A DNA stretch of 64,000 nucleotides from Cordylochernes scorpioides (Eukaryota > Arthropoda > Arachnida > Pseudoscorpiones > Chernetidae), in NCBI GenBank assembly GCA_030710605.1, contig CP092874.1:24573621-24637620 (forward strand), read 5' to 3'. How positions within the stretch are numbered: the first letter of the stretch is position 1; each line of letters starts with the position of its first letter. The notes under the pieces are model-generated. The model did no database searches, had not been told where the DNA came from, and was given only the letters and a program-made list of their open reading frames with translations. Positions 9,755 through 20,110 of this stretch are shown here, piece after piece. A program made the position numbers and the translations under genes.

Positions 9755-10400
9755 TACTATAGAAGCATAGGGCACCTCTCCCGTCAAAATAAACGTCAAA
9801 ACCTGACGCCACCTATTGACCGTCGCCGGCCTCGGGTCGGTGACAAAGCCGGATCTCATGGAATAAAGTCCGCCCTAGACTGACGAGGGCCATTAGCCCG
9901 AAACCATGGTCTCTAGGTGGACGCTTCTCAGTTTACCAAAGCTGGTGTTGTGGCTTTGTCACCGACCCGAGGCCGCTAGTTGCGGCGACGGTCAATAGAT
10001 GGCGTCAGTTTTTAACGTTTATTTTGACGGGAGAGGCGCCTTATGCTTCTATGGAATAATTTCCTCCCGGAAATTTTCCATCTACATAAATTACTTTAAA
10101 AGCATAATGCGCCTCTCCCGTCAAAATAAACGTCAAAAACCTGACGCCATCCTATGCTACTATGGATCAATTTCCTCCCGGCAAATTTTCCATCTATAAA
10201 TTACTATATATTTTATTATAGATTACTCATTTTGAATCGGGTCGGTGACAAAGCCGGATCTCATGGAATAAAGTCCGCCCTAGACTGACGAGGGCCATTA
10301 GCCCGAAACCATGGTCTCTAGGTGGACGCTTCTCAGTTTGCCAAAGATGCTGTTGTGGTTTGTCACCGACCCGAGGCCGCTAGTTGCGACGACAGTAATT
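9755..10400. mobile_element. Two or three nested foldback MITE copies, family F
   Basis: 9755-10060 is a complete foldback copy, with gaccgtcgccggcctcgggt in the left arm and the inverse in the right. 10090-10200 is a rearranged arm. 10235-10400 is a further partial copy with ggactttattccatgagatc. Repeated self-insertion or recombination between arms would explain the arrangement. Confidence 0.7.
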
Positions 10401-10589
10401 ATAGATTATTCAATAAGGATTTTCAAAATTTCAATTATTACATTATTAGAGTTGGGACAAAAGTTTTAAAATTGTTTATTCAAAAAGGGATTTTTAATAA
10501 GAATTGGCAAAAACGAAGTAAAGTTTTGGTTTCGAATGAACTAATTTTGGTTTCGTTTTTTTTGTTGGTGGGTAAAATTATATATGTAC

Positions 10590-10955
10590 TAGACGGGTGA
10601 CCCGGGCTTCGCCCCGGGATTGACCCGTGTGCATATCTACCCGAGTGATATATATTTAGATAAGATTTTTTAAAATAATTGTTTGTTATTAGCATTATCT
10701 ATTTGTTTGCATCAGCATAATTTAATCTAATCTTTGATAGAGGGCGCTGTTCGTGAGCTAAGTAGAATAATTTGAATATATAGTTTTAATAATTGATTTA
10801 TATATTTTTTAAAATAGCCTATCGTCTTCCCCGTATTTTTTTTTTACCTATGTATGGAAATTTTGGTTTGAATTAGTGAACTACTGCGAATTTGTAAACC
10901 GGACATACAAACCAAACAAACATACAAACATTGATTTTTATATATATAGATATAT
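10590..10955 (+). mobile_element. Dispersed element with GC-rich terminal hairpin
   Basis: It opens with a strong hairpin, cccgggcttcgccccggg, at about 10600-10618. It continues through agagggcgctgttcgtgagc to an end rich in caaacaaaca. A nearly identical copy lies inverted at 22700-23085, and a diverged relative is at 25768-26210. The class could not be fixed; similar ends occur in non-autonomous non-LTR and Helitron-like elements. Confidence 0.6.
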
Positions 10956-11159
10956 CCCCTACGTTAAAAACAAAGCGAAATACATCTGAGTTTTTCTATT
11001 GCATCATTGTTTATTTAGATAAGATTAGATAGATATTGATAAAATATTTTTAAAAAGTGTATGAATTTGTACAGGATGTATTTATTTCAACACACAAAAC
11101 GCGATATCTCCTCTAGAGATAATTGCGTCTATTTACATTTTAAAACATAAACAGTTATA

Positions 11160-11425
11160 AACTCCTGTTCCATGGTTCATGGCTTAAATACCTGTTTCAT
11201 GGTTTTTCAAGATGCCCCAAAGACCAGCTTTTTTGATGGTTGAGGTACAGCTTGCACCACGCTGACGAGGGCCAACAGCCCGAAACGCGTACGTGGTTAG
11301 CTTTTCTTGATTAATCAAGAAACTGTATTTGGCCAATTCTGGAATAATTAAAAATCAACGAGAATAGTTGATATTTATTCCGATAGATGGCGCAAGCCAT
11401 CAGCAACTTTTAGATGCATGATCAG
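11160..11425 (+). mobile_element. Dispersed MITE-like element, family K
   Basis: It contains gctgacgagggccaacagcc, ttcttgattaatcaag (a palindrome) and ccgatagatggcgcaagcca. Matching copies in the opposite sense sit in NDUFV1 intron sequence at 37530-37765 and 54433-54672. Confidence 0.7.
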
Positions 11426-11483
11426 AAAATGCCCTTTTTCTCAAGTTATAAAACTCATTATGCAAGAAAAAAGAAAAAGAAAC

Positions 11484-11707
11484 TGTGGTGTTTTGCATAA
11501 CAATAGTTATGTTTTAGATAAATTGTCGAGATATGCAAATAAGGTTTTGCATAGTGTTTGTTTGTTGTTATTATGTTAATTATTTTTATGTATATATATG
11601 TATCATTAAATTGTAAATAGGCAGTCAGATTAGAGTTATGAGCGAATAAAGATTTTATCTCAGACCTAGTGGATCTCGGTGACCTGGTGTAGTGTAGAGA
11701 CACAACA
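11484..11707 (+). repeat. 5' LTR
   Basis: 224 bp from TGTGGTG to ACACAACA. An AATAAA polyadenylation signal (gaataaagatttt) lies about 60 bp before its end, and the preceding AT-rich part should hold the promoter. Confidence 0.92.
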
Positions 11708-11708
11708 G

Positions 11709-11718
11709 TGGCGACGAG
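11709..11718 (+). promoter_or_regulatory. Primer-binding site of the LTR retrotransposon
   Basis: TGGCGACGAG begins one base after the 5' LTR, the expected place for a site pairing with a tRNA 3' end (which finishes CCA). A 20-bp stretch spanning the LTR end and this site (11698-11717) is repeated at 11731-11750, so a second near-identical site lies at 11742. Confidence 0.65.
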
Positions 11719-11768
11719 TATAAAGGACGTAGACACAACAGTGGCGACGAAGGAAAAGTAAGCGAACA

Positions 11769-12863
11769 ATGATGAATATTGAACAGTTCAACCCAAACAA
11801 TGGAAATGAAATCTCAAGCTATTTAGAACGCTTTGAATCCTATTGCATAGCGAATGATATAGTAAAGATCGTTAAAAAGAAGGCAACATTTTTCTCGCTG
11901 TGCGGAAGAGAAACGTATAATATAATACGGACGTTGACCTCTTCCAAGAATCCATTGGAAACAGAATGGGAGGAGATAGTAGCAGGGATTAAAAAATATT
12001 TTGATCCAACGCCAAATATAATAGTGCAGCGTTTTAAATTTGCGAAAAGGCTTCAAATGCCAAATGAAACAATATCTGAATTTATAACAGCTCTAAAGAA
12101 AATTGCCGAGAAGTGTGAATTCCCTGATGTGGAAGATAGGTTGCGTGATGCCCTAGTATGCGGCATTCTAAGCGAAGAGATACAATCAATGCTGTTAATG
12201 AACAGTATGCTAACATTTAAAGTGGCTCAAGAGATGGCATTGGCACATGAGGCTGCGGTAAGGAACGTTGCAGAAATTAAAGACGGAAAACCTCAGGAAG
12301 AAATTAATGTAATGGGAAGAGCTGTTAAGGTGAGACGGAGGAATGAGAAGATTTTTAAATGTTTCCGCTGTGGATATACAAACCACAGAGAAGAGCAATG
12401 TTTCTTTAAAGAGAAAAGATGTTTTAAATGTCAGAAGTTAGGGCATATATCTAGGGTCTGTAAGAACGGGAACTGGAGGAGCGATCGTAATAATAACTGC
12501 TCGATAGATGAGGAGGCAGAGGCAACTAATGGCCTTTTTAATATAAATCAAGTGAAGGACACCAGTAACATGCGGAATTATATGGTAAAAGTACGGACTA
12601 GCGGTCGAGATATGAATATGCTCATTGACTCAGGAACAAGAAAAAATATTATTTCTGAGAAGACGTATATAAGAACTTGGGTGAAGTCAGAAAGGCCTAG
12701 AATAGAGAAGGATTATACCAAGTTGGTGCAATGGAACAGGCAGAGGTTATCGATTCTGGGTAAAATAAAAGCCGACGTAAAAGTAAACAAAAGAAGTATC
12801 ACAATGGAATTTCTTGTGATCGAAGGTCCGGGCCCAAATCTGATTGGAAGGGAGGGCTTTTGA
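11769..12863 (+). CDS. Gag-protease polyprotein of the LTR retrotransposon
   Basis: A 364-codon frame. Residues 1-180 are a Gypsy-type capsid region (for example EEIVAGIKKYF and ETISEFITALKKIAEKCEF). Two zinc knuckles of form CX2CX4HX4C lie near residues 198-211 and 218-231. The aspartic protease follows, with its active site LIDSGT at 285-290 (catalytic Asp 287) and the closing motif NLIGREG near 357-363. It normally builds the virus-like particle and processes the polyprotein. The frame ends just after the protease. The next frame, overlapping from 12844, continues the linker toward pol, so a frameshift separates the two. Start choice: the first ATG of two adjacent ones after the leader. 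Confidence 0.85.
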   Translation: MMNIEQFNPNNGNEISSYLERFESYCIANDIVKIVKKKATFFSLCGRETYNIIRTLTSSKNPLETEWEEIVAGIKKYFDPTPNIIVQRFKFAKRLQMPNETISEFITALKKIAEKCEFPDVEDRLRDALVCGILSEEIQSMLLMNSMLTFKVAQEMALAHEAAVRNVAEIKDGKPQEEINVMGRAVKVRRRNEKIFKCFRCGYTNHREEQCFFKEKRCFKCQKLGHISRVCKNGNWRSDRNNNCSIDEEAEATNGLFNINQVKDTSNMRNYMVKVRTSGRDMNMLIDSGTRKNIISEKTYIRTWVKSERPRIEKDYTKLVQWNRQRLSILGKIKADVKVNKRSITMEFLVIEGPGPNLIGREGF

Positions 12864-12925
12864 CCAGATTGGAATTGGTCTTGAATGGATGAATTATGGC
12901 GACAGTGTATGTCAAATCAATGAGG

Positions 12926-13190
12926 TAATGAATGGAAATGGTATGGCCGCTGCGATGAACGGTAATGGAATGGCCGCGGCTATGAATGGAACCGCCAATG
13001 GAATGATGAGCGGAGCTAATGGAATGGGCGCGGGTTACATGAACGGTGGGGAGGACATGTACAGTGAGGGTGACGGGCTGAGCGTGTATGGCAACCCCGG
13101 CGTGGACTTCCCACTTTTCGCCTCGGTGCCCCGAGACCAGCTTCCAATGCGGACAACAGGAGCTTCCTGGATACTATGCCGATCAGGAGG
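12926..13190 (+). pseudogene. Captured host exon: Met/Asn/Gly-rich linker plus partial peritrophin-type chitin-binding domain
   Basis: This segment sits where reverse transcriptase should begin. Its first half encodes a Met-Asn-Gly-Ala repeat (MNGNGMAAAMNGNG and variants). Then comes NPGVDFPLFASVP, and, after a one-base slip in a run of Cs near 13119, ETSFQCGQQELPGYYADQEG. The order VDxPxxxxxPxTxFxC...PGYYADxE is the N-terminal half of the CBM14 domain in arthropod cuticular proteins analogous to peritrophins. It breaks off just before the next expected cysteine. Base composition is clearly more GC-rich than gag. These features point to a fragment of a host cuticle gene copied into the element, probably by template switching from a spliced mRNA, since no intron is seen. 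With the frameshift it is unlikely to make a chitin-binding product. Confidence 0.75.
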
Positions 13191-13287
13191 GACCCACCAA
13201 GGCTGGAGGAAACACCTGGGCCAAGTAGACCAATAAGAAGCCGGAGACTTCCCGAATACTTAAAAGATCGTGTAACAAATTGGGGGT
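13176..13287 (+). pseudogene. Remnant of the pol C-terminus
   Basis: In the frame ending TGA at about 13285-13287 the peptide is Pro/Arg-rich and ends SRRLPEYLKDRVTNWG, the usual style of the last residues after integrase in Gypsy polyproteins. It lies directly before the polypurine stretch. The exact junction with the captured segment is somewhere in 13175-13195. Confidence 0.65.
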
Positions 13288-13294
13288 GAGAAGA

Positions 13295-13518
13295 TGTGGT
13301 GTTTTGCATAACAATAGTTATGTTTTAGATAAATTGTCGAGATATGCGAATAAGGTTTTGCATAGTGTTTGTTTGTTGTTATTATGTTAATTATTTTTAT
13401 GTATATATATGTATCATTAAATTGTAAATAGGCAGTCAGATTAGAGTTATGAGCGAATAAAGATTTTATCTCAGACCTAGTGGATCTCGGTGACCTGGTG
13501 TAGTGTAGAGACACAACA
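13295..13518 (+). repeat. 3' LTR
   Basis: 224 bp. It matches the 5' LTR except at one position (gcgaataagg here, gcaaataagg in the 5' copy). Confidence 0.92.
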
Positions 13519-13569
13519 GAAACAAAGATAAGATAGATTAGGAACCTGATCCTTTTTCAGGTTAGAAAG

Positions 13570-13790
13570 ATATTCATAAATATAGATGGAAATTTTACCG
13601 GGAGGATATTGATCTAAAGAGACAAAGGTCGCCTCTCCCGTCAAAATAGACGTCCAAACCAGACGCTATCTATTGACCGTCGCCGCAAACTAGCGGCCTC
13701 GGGTCGGTGACAAAGCCATAGATGGCGTCTGGTTTTGACGTCTATTTTGACGGGAGAAGCGACCTCTGTCTCTTTAGATTCATAAATATA
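13570..13790. mobile_element. Foldback MITE, family F, compact copy
   Basis: Arms of about 75 bp are inverted around 13700. The left contains gtcgcctctcccgtcaaaat and the right its inverse near 13740-13765. Confidence 0.8.
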
Positions 13791-13894
13791 TTTACAAAAA
13801 TGGTTAAATCTGTGACAATTCTCTCTCAGATCTTTGTACAAGATATATTGATAATATTTAGGTACAAAGACTTCTCCTATACGCGCAATAGAAA

Positions 13895-14120
13895 GTCGCT
13901 GATGGCTTACGCCATCCATCGGAACAAATATGAACTAATCGTCGATTTTTTTTAGAGCACCCTTAAATACCCTTTCCTTGATTCATCAGGAAATATTTAG
14001 AAATATAATTTTTGGTTTTTAAAGTACATTTTCACTACGCTGATAAAGATCAACAGACTGAAAGGTGTGCGTGATTAGTTTATCTTGAATTATATAGAAA
14101 GTATTTTGTCAATATTTGAT
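13895..14120 (-). mobile_element. Diverged family K element
   Basis: Retains gatggcttacgccatccatc and the degenerate gctgataaagatcaacagac segment of family K. Confidence 0.5.
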
Positions 14121-14127
14121 TTAGTTG

Positions 14128-14226
14128 ATACAGTAGAACTTCATCTCTGTGAAGGACAACCTCTAATTAAAGAGACAAAGTGTCCTTTAGAGAGAGGTGT
14201 CCTCTTACCAGAGAGCTTCTATTATA
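14128..14226. mobile_element. Partial pogo-like MITE
   Basis: The left end tacagtagaacttcatctct and the interior tcctttagagagaggtgtcc are present. The right half is replaced by the mariner at 14228. Confidence 0.6.
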
Positions 14227-14227
14227 T

Positions 14228-15503
14228 ACTACTCTGATAAAAAAAAAGTTTCGACACTTTGCTCATAAGTTAAAAAAACTTTATTATTCTACCAAATTCA
14301 ATTTGTCCCCTTCAAAGTAGTCCCCGTTGGCCGCGATGCACTTCAGCCACCTTTTTTTCCAGTCGGCAAAACACCTCTGGTAATCTGTTTTCGGGATCGC
14401 CTTCATGGTCTTCTTCGATTCCACTTTGATCTCTTCTATGCTCTGAAATTTCCGACCTTTTAACTTTTTTTTAAAGCTTTCCAAAAAGGAAGAAGTCGCA
14501 GGGGGCCAAATCGGGACTGTAGGGGGGTTGGGGGAACACAGAGGTTGAGTGGTCCTGCAGGAACTTCGAGATTTTGAGGGCTGTGTGCCCCGGCGCGTTA
14601 TCGCGGTGGAGGATCCACGACTTGCTCCTCCACAGCTCCGGCCGTTTCTACCTGATCGTCTTCCTCAATCGCCTCAAAACTCCCCGGTAGGAGTCAGAAG
14701 TTATTGTAGAGCCTTGTTGTTGAAATTTATGATTAACGATGCCTTGGTAGTCGAAGAACACCGTCAATATGACCTTGACTTTGCTGGGAGCCTTCCTCGC
14801 TTTCTTTGGTCTCGGCTCATTTTTGAAGCGCCACTCCGATGCCGGTTGGGTAGTTTCCGAATCAAAGCCGTAAATCCATGTTTCGTCTCCAGTAATGACC
14901 CTCTTCAGCAATTCGGGGTCGTCGGTTGTCGCTTCGAGATTGAGACTGGCCGTTTCTTTCCGGGCGTTCTTTTGATCAAAAGTTAAATCTTTGGGAACGA
15001 GAACGGCGTTAAGTCTTCTCACTCCCAAAATGTCCTTCATTATCGATTGAGTCGACCTGAATGATATCCCTGCTTCTTCGGCGACCTCCCTGACAGTTAT
15101 TCGTCGGTCTTCACGCACCAGTTCCAACACCTTGTCCACTTTTTCAGGCGTGGTTTATGTGGACGGTTTCCCGGAACGCTCGTTGTCGGCGGCCTCTTCC
15201 CGACCCTCCTTGAAGCGCTTGCACCACTCGAAAACTCGTCTTCGGCTCATGACGGCATCCCCGTAGGCTGTTTGCAACATCCAAAAAATTTCGGCACCCT
15301 TGAATCCGTTTTTTTCACAGAACTTGATGCAAATTCGTTGATCCTCCATTTCGGTGACTAACGAAATCGAAGCACGGGCAAAATGGCTTCACTTCGAACA
15401 GCCGCTGCTCGCGCTGTTGTGGCGCGTGATTTTTGAAAATTGGCAGGTCTCCAAGCCAAGGGCGACGCTTGCGTTTACCACAAACCGGGACCAGCGACTT
15501 TAA
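14228..15503 (-). pseudogene. Mariner (Tc1/mariner, D,D34D) transposon, inactivated
   Basis: Read on the minus strand, the transposase starts MEDQRICIKFC at 15349. The N-terminal helix-turn-helix region contains SRRRVFEWC, and a second DNA-binding helix contains REVAEEAGIS. The catalytic triad is visible: GDETWIYGFD, HRDNAPGH and SPDLAPCDFF, with 34 residues between the second and third Asp as in mariner. The element is broken by an in-frame stop at 15155-15157, another at 14648-14650, and a frameshift plus stop near 14485; the last stretch resumes at 14484-14284. The 3'-side terminal repeat (agtttcgacactttgctcat) is present at 14246-14265. The 5'-side repeat is not recognisable beyond 15503. 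It is a dead DNA transposon related to the fragment at 6626. Confidence 0.9.
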
Positions 15504-15799
15504 AATAATTTCCACTTTCTTAAGTTTTCCCCATGAGTGTATATATATATTCTTGTGATTTACGATAAATGCCTCGTGAATATCAAGAATTTTAGGCCCA
15601 CCTTGGACTAATGAATTTGCCAAAATGACAATGTGGTTTTGTCACTTGTGCCCTGAGTCTTCTAAATTTATAAAGAAGGAATGTTTCATAGTTTTTTTGT
15701 GTCTATTTTGAAGGGAGAGGTAGCCATTTCTTATTTTAGATTAACGAATGTGTATTTAAAAAAATACAACTGCTTCTCTATTTAAGACATAATGGATTT

Positions 15800-15965
15800 A
15801 AGATGTAACTGTATCAAAGATTTACCAGTGTTTCGAGTTCCCAATCAATTCCTGGTATGAAAATAATGGTAGCAAAACCGGGAGGGTTCATCCCTGATGA
15901 GCCAGGCCCTTCCATTATTTTTTATTATCATTGAAGTAAAGGTAGTAGACAATTGTTTTATTTAA
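15800..15965. mobile_element. Dispersed element, family Q
   Basis: Carries gggagggttcatccctgatg, gagccaggcccttccatta and a right end gaagtaaaggtagtagac. Related copies are at 25600, 28890, 36190, 47690 and 63830. Confidence 0.55.
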
Positions 15966-15994
15966 TAAGAAACATACGCGTCATCTTCTTCTTA

Positions 15995-16340
15995 TTTATT
16001 ATCTCCACTCAATCATATCAGGGTATCAAGTTGTGATCCTTGATGGTGTCTGTTTGACAACCATAATGACTGGGTGAAGTTGAATGCGTCTGCATTTCAT
16101 CTGTTATTAAGACTGGGAGCACTACTCAGTGGCAGGCCGACTTAGTTCCAAAATAAATGGCCGCCTCTGACATGAGGAACAGACGCCATGTACAGCTGCT
16201 CCTAACATGGATGTGGAATAATGGATCTCCGGACGCCGTCCAGACAGCTTGGGTGACAGTAAACATGCCGGCGGCGCCAGCCGCCAACGAAGGACTATCA
16301 GAACACGCTTGGTCTGCTACCAACCGAGTCGGGTGTTTTC
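15995..16340 (-). mobile_element. Family D element, 3' two thirds
   Basis: On the plus strand it begins ttatctccactcaatcatat, the inverse of the 3' tail shared with LINE-b, and runs through actgggagcactactcagtg. The middle is diverged, with a local insertion near 16210. Confidence 0.65.
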
Positions 16341-16494
16341 CTTTGTCCTCTTAAGATGTATTAAATAAAGTTAGTTAGAAGGAGATTTTTACCCTCTCCT
16401 TTCTGCTATTTAGTGATCTTATTTAAATCCTTGCAACAGCCCACAAAGAATCATCACAGCGAATTCTTCTACCGAATCTCGCTTCAGTGTTTTG

Positions 16495-16680
16495 TGAACC
16501 GACTACCCTACATTTCTACACAATGGAGTACAAACACTGCTCATCCTGTATCCCTGGAGTCCTTACAGGGTACTATCAGCCGGGCCAGCTGAGCCCAGGT
16601 TTTTTAGTGAGCTTGTTACTGCTCCCCTTCCTCCTTTTTCATCCAGGCTTGGGACCGGCAAAGGTGGACAAAGAGACATA
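16495..16680 (-). mobile_element. Family D element, 5' part
   Basis: Contains ctcatcctgtatccctggag, ccaggttttttagtgagctt and gggcttgggaccggcaaagg in family order. Confidence 0.65.
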
Positions 16681-16949
16681 CGCGGCATAAATAGTTTAAA
16701 TTTCTGATAACAGATGGCGCGCTAATGCATTCTATTTAATTAAATTTTCCACTGGATACTTTTCCAATACCGTGGTTCGGACATCCAAGTTCTGAAACTA
16801 TCTTCATCTCACGTTTGATCCAGGTACATATCGAAATTTTGGCTCGGACAATAATTTCCCAAGTACGGCAGGCCGACAGCTCCAATATTGTCACGATGGT
16901 GATGAATAAATAAAGATTTAAGAAATTATTGATAAAAAATTCCAATGTA

Positions 16950-17290
16950 ATTAGACAAAATCCAAATAAATAAATAGTGTGTGATTTTTCGGTAATAACA
17001 CTGTTACTGAAACGCCGCACACTATTTTTTTATTTTAATTTGGTCTTATTGCCTTGTGTTTCTTTCCAGAATGGTTGCAAGGTTTTCCCACTATTTACTA
17101 AGTGCAATTCTCAAGCTTCAACCACAAAACACATTATTGACTGTATTGACTCATCCATTGATGAGCTCTACTCTTCCCTGGCAGATACCATCAAAAGTCT
17201 CAAGCTTTACAAGCTTGATACCCTAATATGATTGAGTGGAGATAAGAAAGAAGAATACCTTATGTTTATAATCCAAATTGTGCCTTATCT
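16950..17290. mobile_element. Family N foldback MITE split by a LINE-b 3' end
   Basis: The MITE arm (gtgtgtgatttttcggtaat) and inverted arm (tggtcttattgccttgtg) lie before 17068. The final ataatccaaattgtgcctta lies after 17260. The LINE-b segment sits between. Confidence 0.65.
17068..17257 (+). pseudogene. LINE-b 3' end (Cys/His tail and 3' terminus)
   Basis: Encodes [20 protein letters not shown] followed by [13 protein letters not shown] and ends KLDTLI at 17231. It then carries the family 3' end atgattgagtggagataaga. A longer copy lies at 38465-38905. Confidence 0.75.
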
Positions 17291-17429
17291 TATTGATAAA
17301 ATAAGTGTTAAAATTGCCGTTAAAGATTTATTTACAATCTCAATACTACCCTCTTTCTATCTCTTGATGTAACAACCAGGATTCCTGGAGCAACCACGTA
17401 CTAAAGTCTCCAGGGTTGGTCTTCACGTC

Positions 17430-20110
17430 TATTGGTAGACATCCAGTGTATCAGATGTACTGTACTTGGTTCTGTACAGGGGTAGATATACCTAGGGTGG
17501 CTGTTTGGTAGGTTCTGGTGGTCGACAGTTTAACAGATGTACTGAACTTGGTTCTGTACAGGGGTAAATATACCTAGGGTGGCTGTTTGGTAGGCTGTGG
17601 TGGTTGACAGTTTATCAGATGTACTGTACTTGGTTCTGTACAGGGGTAGATATACCTAGGGTGGCTGTTTGGTAGGCTGTGGTGGTCGACAGTTTATCAG
17701 ATGTACTGTACTTGGTTCTGTACAGGGGTAGATATACCTAGGGTGGCTGTTTGGTAGGCTGTGGTGGTCGACAGTTTATCAGATGTACTGTACTTGGTTC
17801 TGTACAGGGGTAGATATACCTAGGATGGCTGTACTATATCAGATGTACTGTACTTGGTTCTGTACAGGGGTAAATGTACCTAGGGTGGCTGTTTGGTAGG
17901 CTGTGGTGGTCGACAGTTTAACAGATGTACTGTACTTGGTTCTGTACAGGGGTAAATATACCTAGGGTGGCTGTTTGGTAGGCTGTGGTGGTTGACAGTT
18001 TAACAGATGTACTGTACTTGGTTCTGTTCAGGGGTAGATATACCTAGGATGGCTGTTTGGTAGGTTGTGGTGGTCGACAGTTTATCAGATGTACTGTACT
18101 TGGTTCTGTACAGGGGTAGATATACCTAGGATGGCTGTACTATATCAGATGTACTGTACTTGGTTCTGTACAGGGGTAAATATACCTAGGGTGGCTGTTT
18201 GGTAGGCTGTGGTGGTTGACAGTTTATCAGATGTACTGTACTTGGTTCTGTACAGGGGTAGATATACCTAGGGTGGCTGTTTGGTAGGCTGTAGTGGTTG
18301 ACAGTTTATCAGATGTACTGTACTTGGTTCTGTACAGGGGTAGATATACCTAGGGTGGCTGTTTGGTAGGCTGTGGTGGTTGACAGTTTATCAGATGTAC
18401 TGTACTTGGTTCTGTACAGGGGTAAATATACCTAGGGTGGCTGTTTGGTAGGCTGTGGTGGTCGACAGTTTATCAGATGTACTGTACTTGGTTCTGTACA
18501 GGGGTAAATATACCTAGAATGGCTGTTTGGTAGGTTGTGGTGGTCGACAGTTTATCAGATGTACTGTACTTGGTTCTGTACAGGGGTAGATATACCTAGG
18601 ATGGCTGTTTGGTAGGTTGTGGTGGTCGACAGTTTATCAGATGTACTGTACTTGGTTCTGTACAGGGGTAAATATACCTAGGGTGGCTGTTTGGTGGGCT
18701 GTGGTGGTTGACAGTTTATCAGATGTACTGTACTTGGTTCTGTACAGGGGGTAGATATACCTAGGGTGGCTGTTTGGTAGGCTGTGGTGGTTGACAGTTT
18801 ATCAGATGTACTGTACTTGGTTCTGTACAGGGGTAGATATACCTAGGATGGCTGTTTGGTAGGCTGTGGTGGTTGACAGTTTATCAGATGTACTGTACTT
18901 GGTTCTGTACAGGGGTAAATATACCTAGGGTGGCTGTTTGGTAGGCTGTGGTGGTTGACAGTTTATCAGATGTACTGTACTTGGTTCTGTACAGGGGTAA
19001 ATATACCTAGGGTGGCTGTTTGGTAGGCTGTGGTGGTTGACAGTTTATCAGATGTACTGTACTTGGTTCTGTACATGGGTAAATATACCTAGGGTGGCTG
19101 TTTGGTAGGTTGTGGTAGACATACAGTGTATCAGATGTACTGTACTTGGTTCTGTACAGGGGTAAATATACCTAGGGTGGCTGTTTGGTAGGCTGTGGTG
19201 GTTGACAGTTTATCAGATGTACTGTACTTGGTTCTGTACAGGAGTAAATATACCTAGGGTGGCTGTTTGGTAGGCTGTGGTGGTCGACAGTTTATCAGAT
19301 GTACTGTACTTGGTTCTGTACAGGGGTAGATATACCTAGGGTAGCTGTTTGGTAGGTTGTGGTGGACATACAGTGTATCAGCTGTACTGTACTTGGTTCT
19401 GTACAGGGGTAGATATACCTAGGGTGGCTGTTTGGTAGGCTGTGGTGGTTGACAGTTTATCAGATGTACTGTACTTGGTTCTGTACAGGGGTAGATATAC
19501 CTAGGGTGGCTGTTTGGTAGGTTGTGGTGGTCGACAGTTTATCAGATGTACTGTACTTGGTTCTGTACAGGGGTAGATATACCTAGGGTGGCTGTTTGGT
19601 AGGCTGTGGTGGTTGACAGTTTATCAGATGTACTGTACTTGGTTCTGTACAGGGGTAGATATACCTAGGGTGGCTGTTTGGTAGGCTGTGGTGGTTGACA
19701 GTTTATCAGATGTACTGTACTTGGTTCTGTACAGGGGTAAATATACCTAGGGTGGCTGTTTGGTAGGCTGTGGTGGTCGACAGTTTATCAGATGTACTGT
19801 ACTTGGTTCTGTACAGGGGTAGATATACCTAGGGTAGCTGTTTGGTAGGTTGTGGTGGACATACAGTGTATCAGCTGTACTGTACTTGGTTCTGTACAGG
19901 GGTAGATATACCTAGGGTGGCTGTTTGGTAGGCTGTGGTGGTTGACAGTTTATCAGATGTACTGTACTTGGTTCTGTACAGGGGTAGATATACCTAGGGT
20001 GGCTGTTTGGTAGGTTGTGGTGGTCGACAGTTTATCAGATGTACTGTACTTGGTTCTGTACAGGGGTAGATATACCTAGGGTGGCTGTTTGGTAGGCTGT
20101 GGTGGTCCAC
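17430..20110. repeat. 82-bp satellite array, about 33 units
   Basis: Consecutive copies of a unit containing cagatgtactgtacttggtt and ctagggtggctgtttggtag recur every 82 bp. Two truncated units (gaaggatggctgtactatatc type) are near 17830 and 18135. A variant unit with gtggacatacagtgtatcag near 19360 recurs about 493 bp later near 19855, which shows multi-unit duplication. Because 82 is not a multiple of three, the array cannot be a repetitive coding region. Confidence 0.95.

Larger units (their letters stand above)
11479..13523 (+). mobile_element. Ty3/Gypsy-type LTR retrotransposon, pol-deleted, carrying a host gene fragment
   Basis: A complete insertion bounded by a 5-bp target-site duplication (gaaac at 11479-11483 and 13519-13523). 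The two 224-bp LTRs differ at one base by eye, which implies a recent insertion. The order inside is primer-binding site, gag with two CCHC knuckles, aspartic protease, foreign segment, last codons of pol, polypurine stretch (gggggtgagaaga), LTR. Reverse transcriptase, RNase H and almost all of integrase are missing, so it could move only with enzymes supplied by an intact relative. Gypsy-type assignment rests on the gag and protease appearance and on the 5-bp duplication with TG...CA ends. Confidence 0.9.

Noticed and set aside
16736-17020. 94-codon minus-strand frame
   Set aside because: No recognisable domain, and part of it lies in a family N MITE. The opposite strand is also open for about 55 codons, so neither is convincing.
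17430-20110. 82-bp repeats as a CRISPR array
   Set aside because: The units are head to tail with no unique spacers, and the context is eukaryotic.
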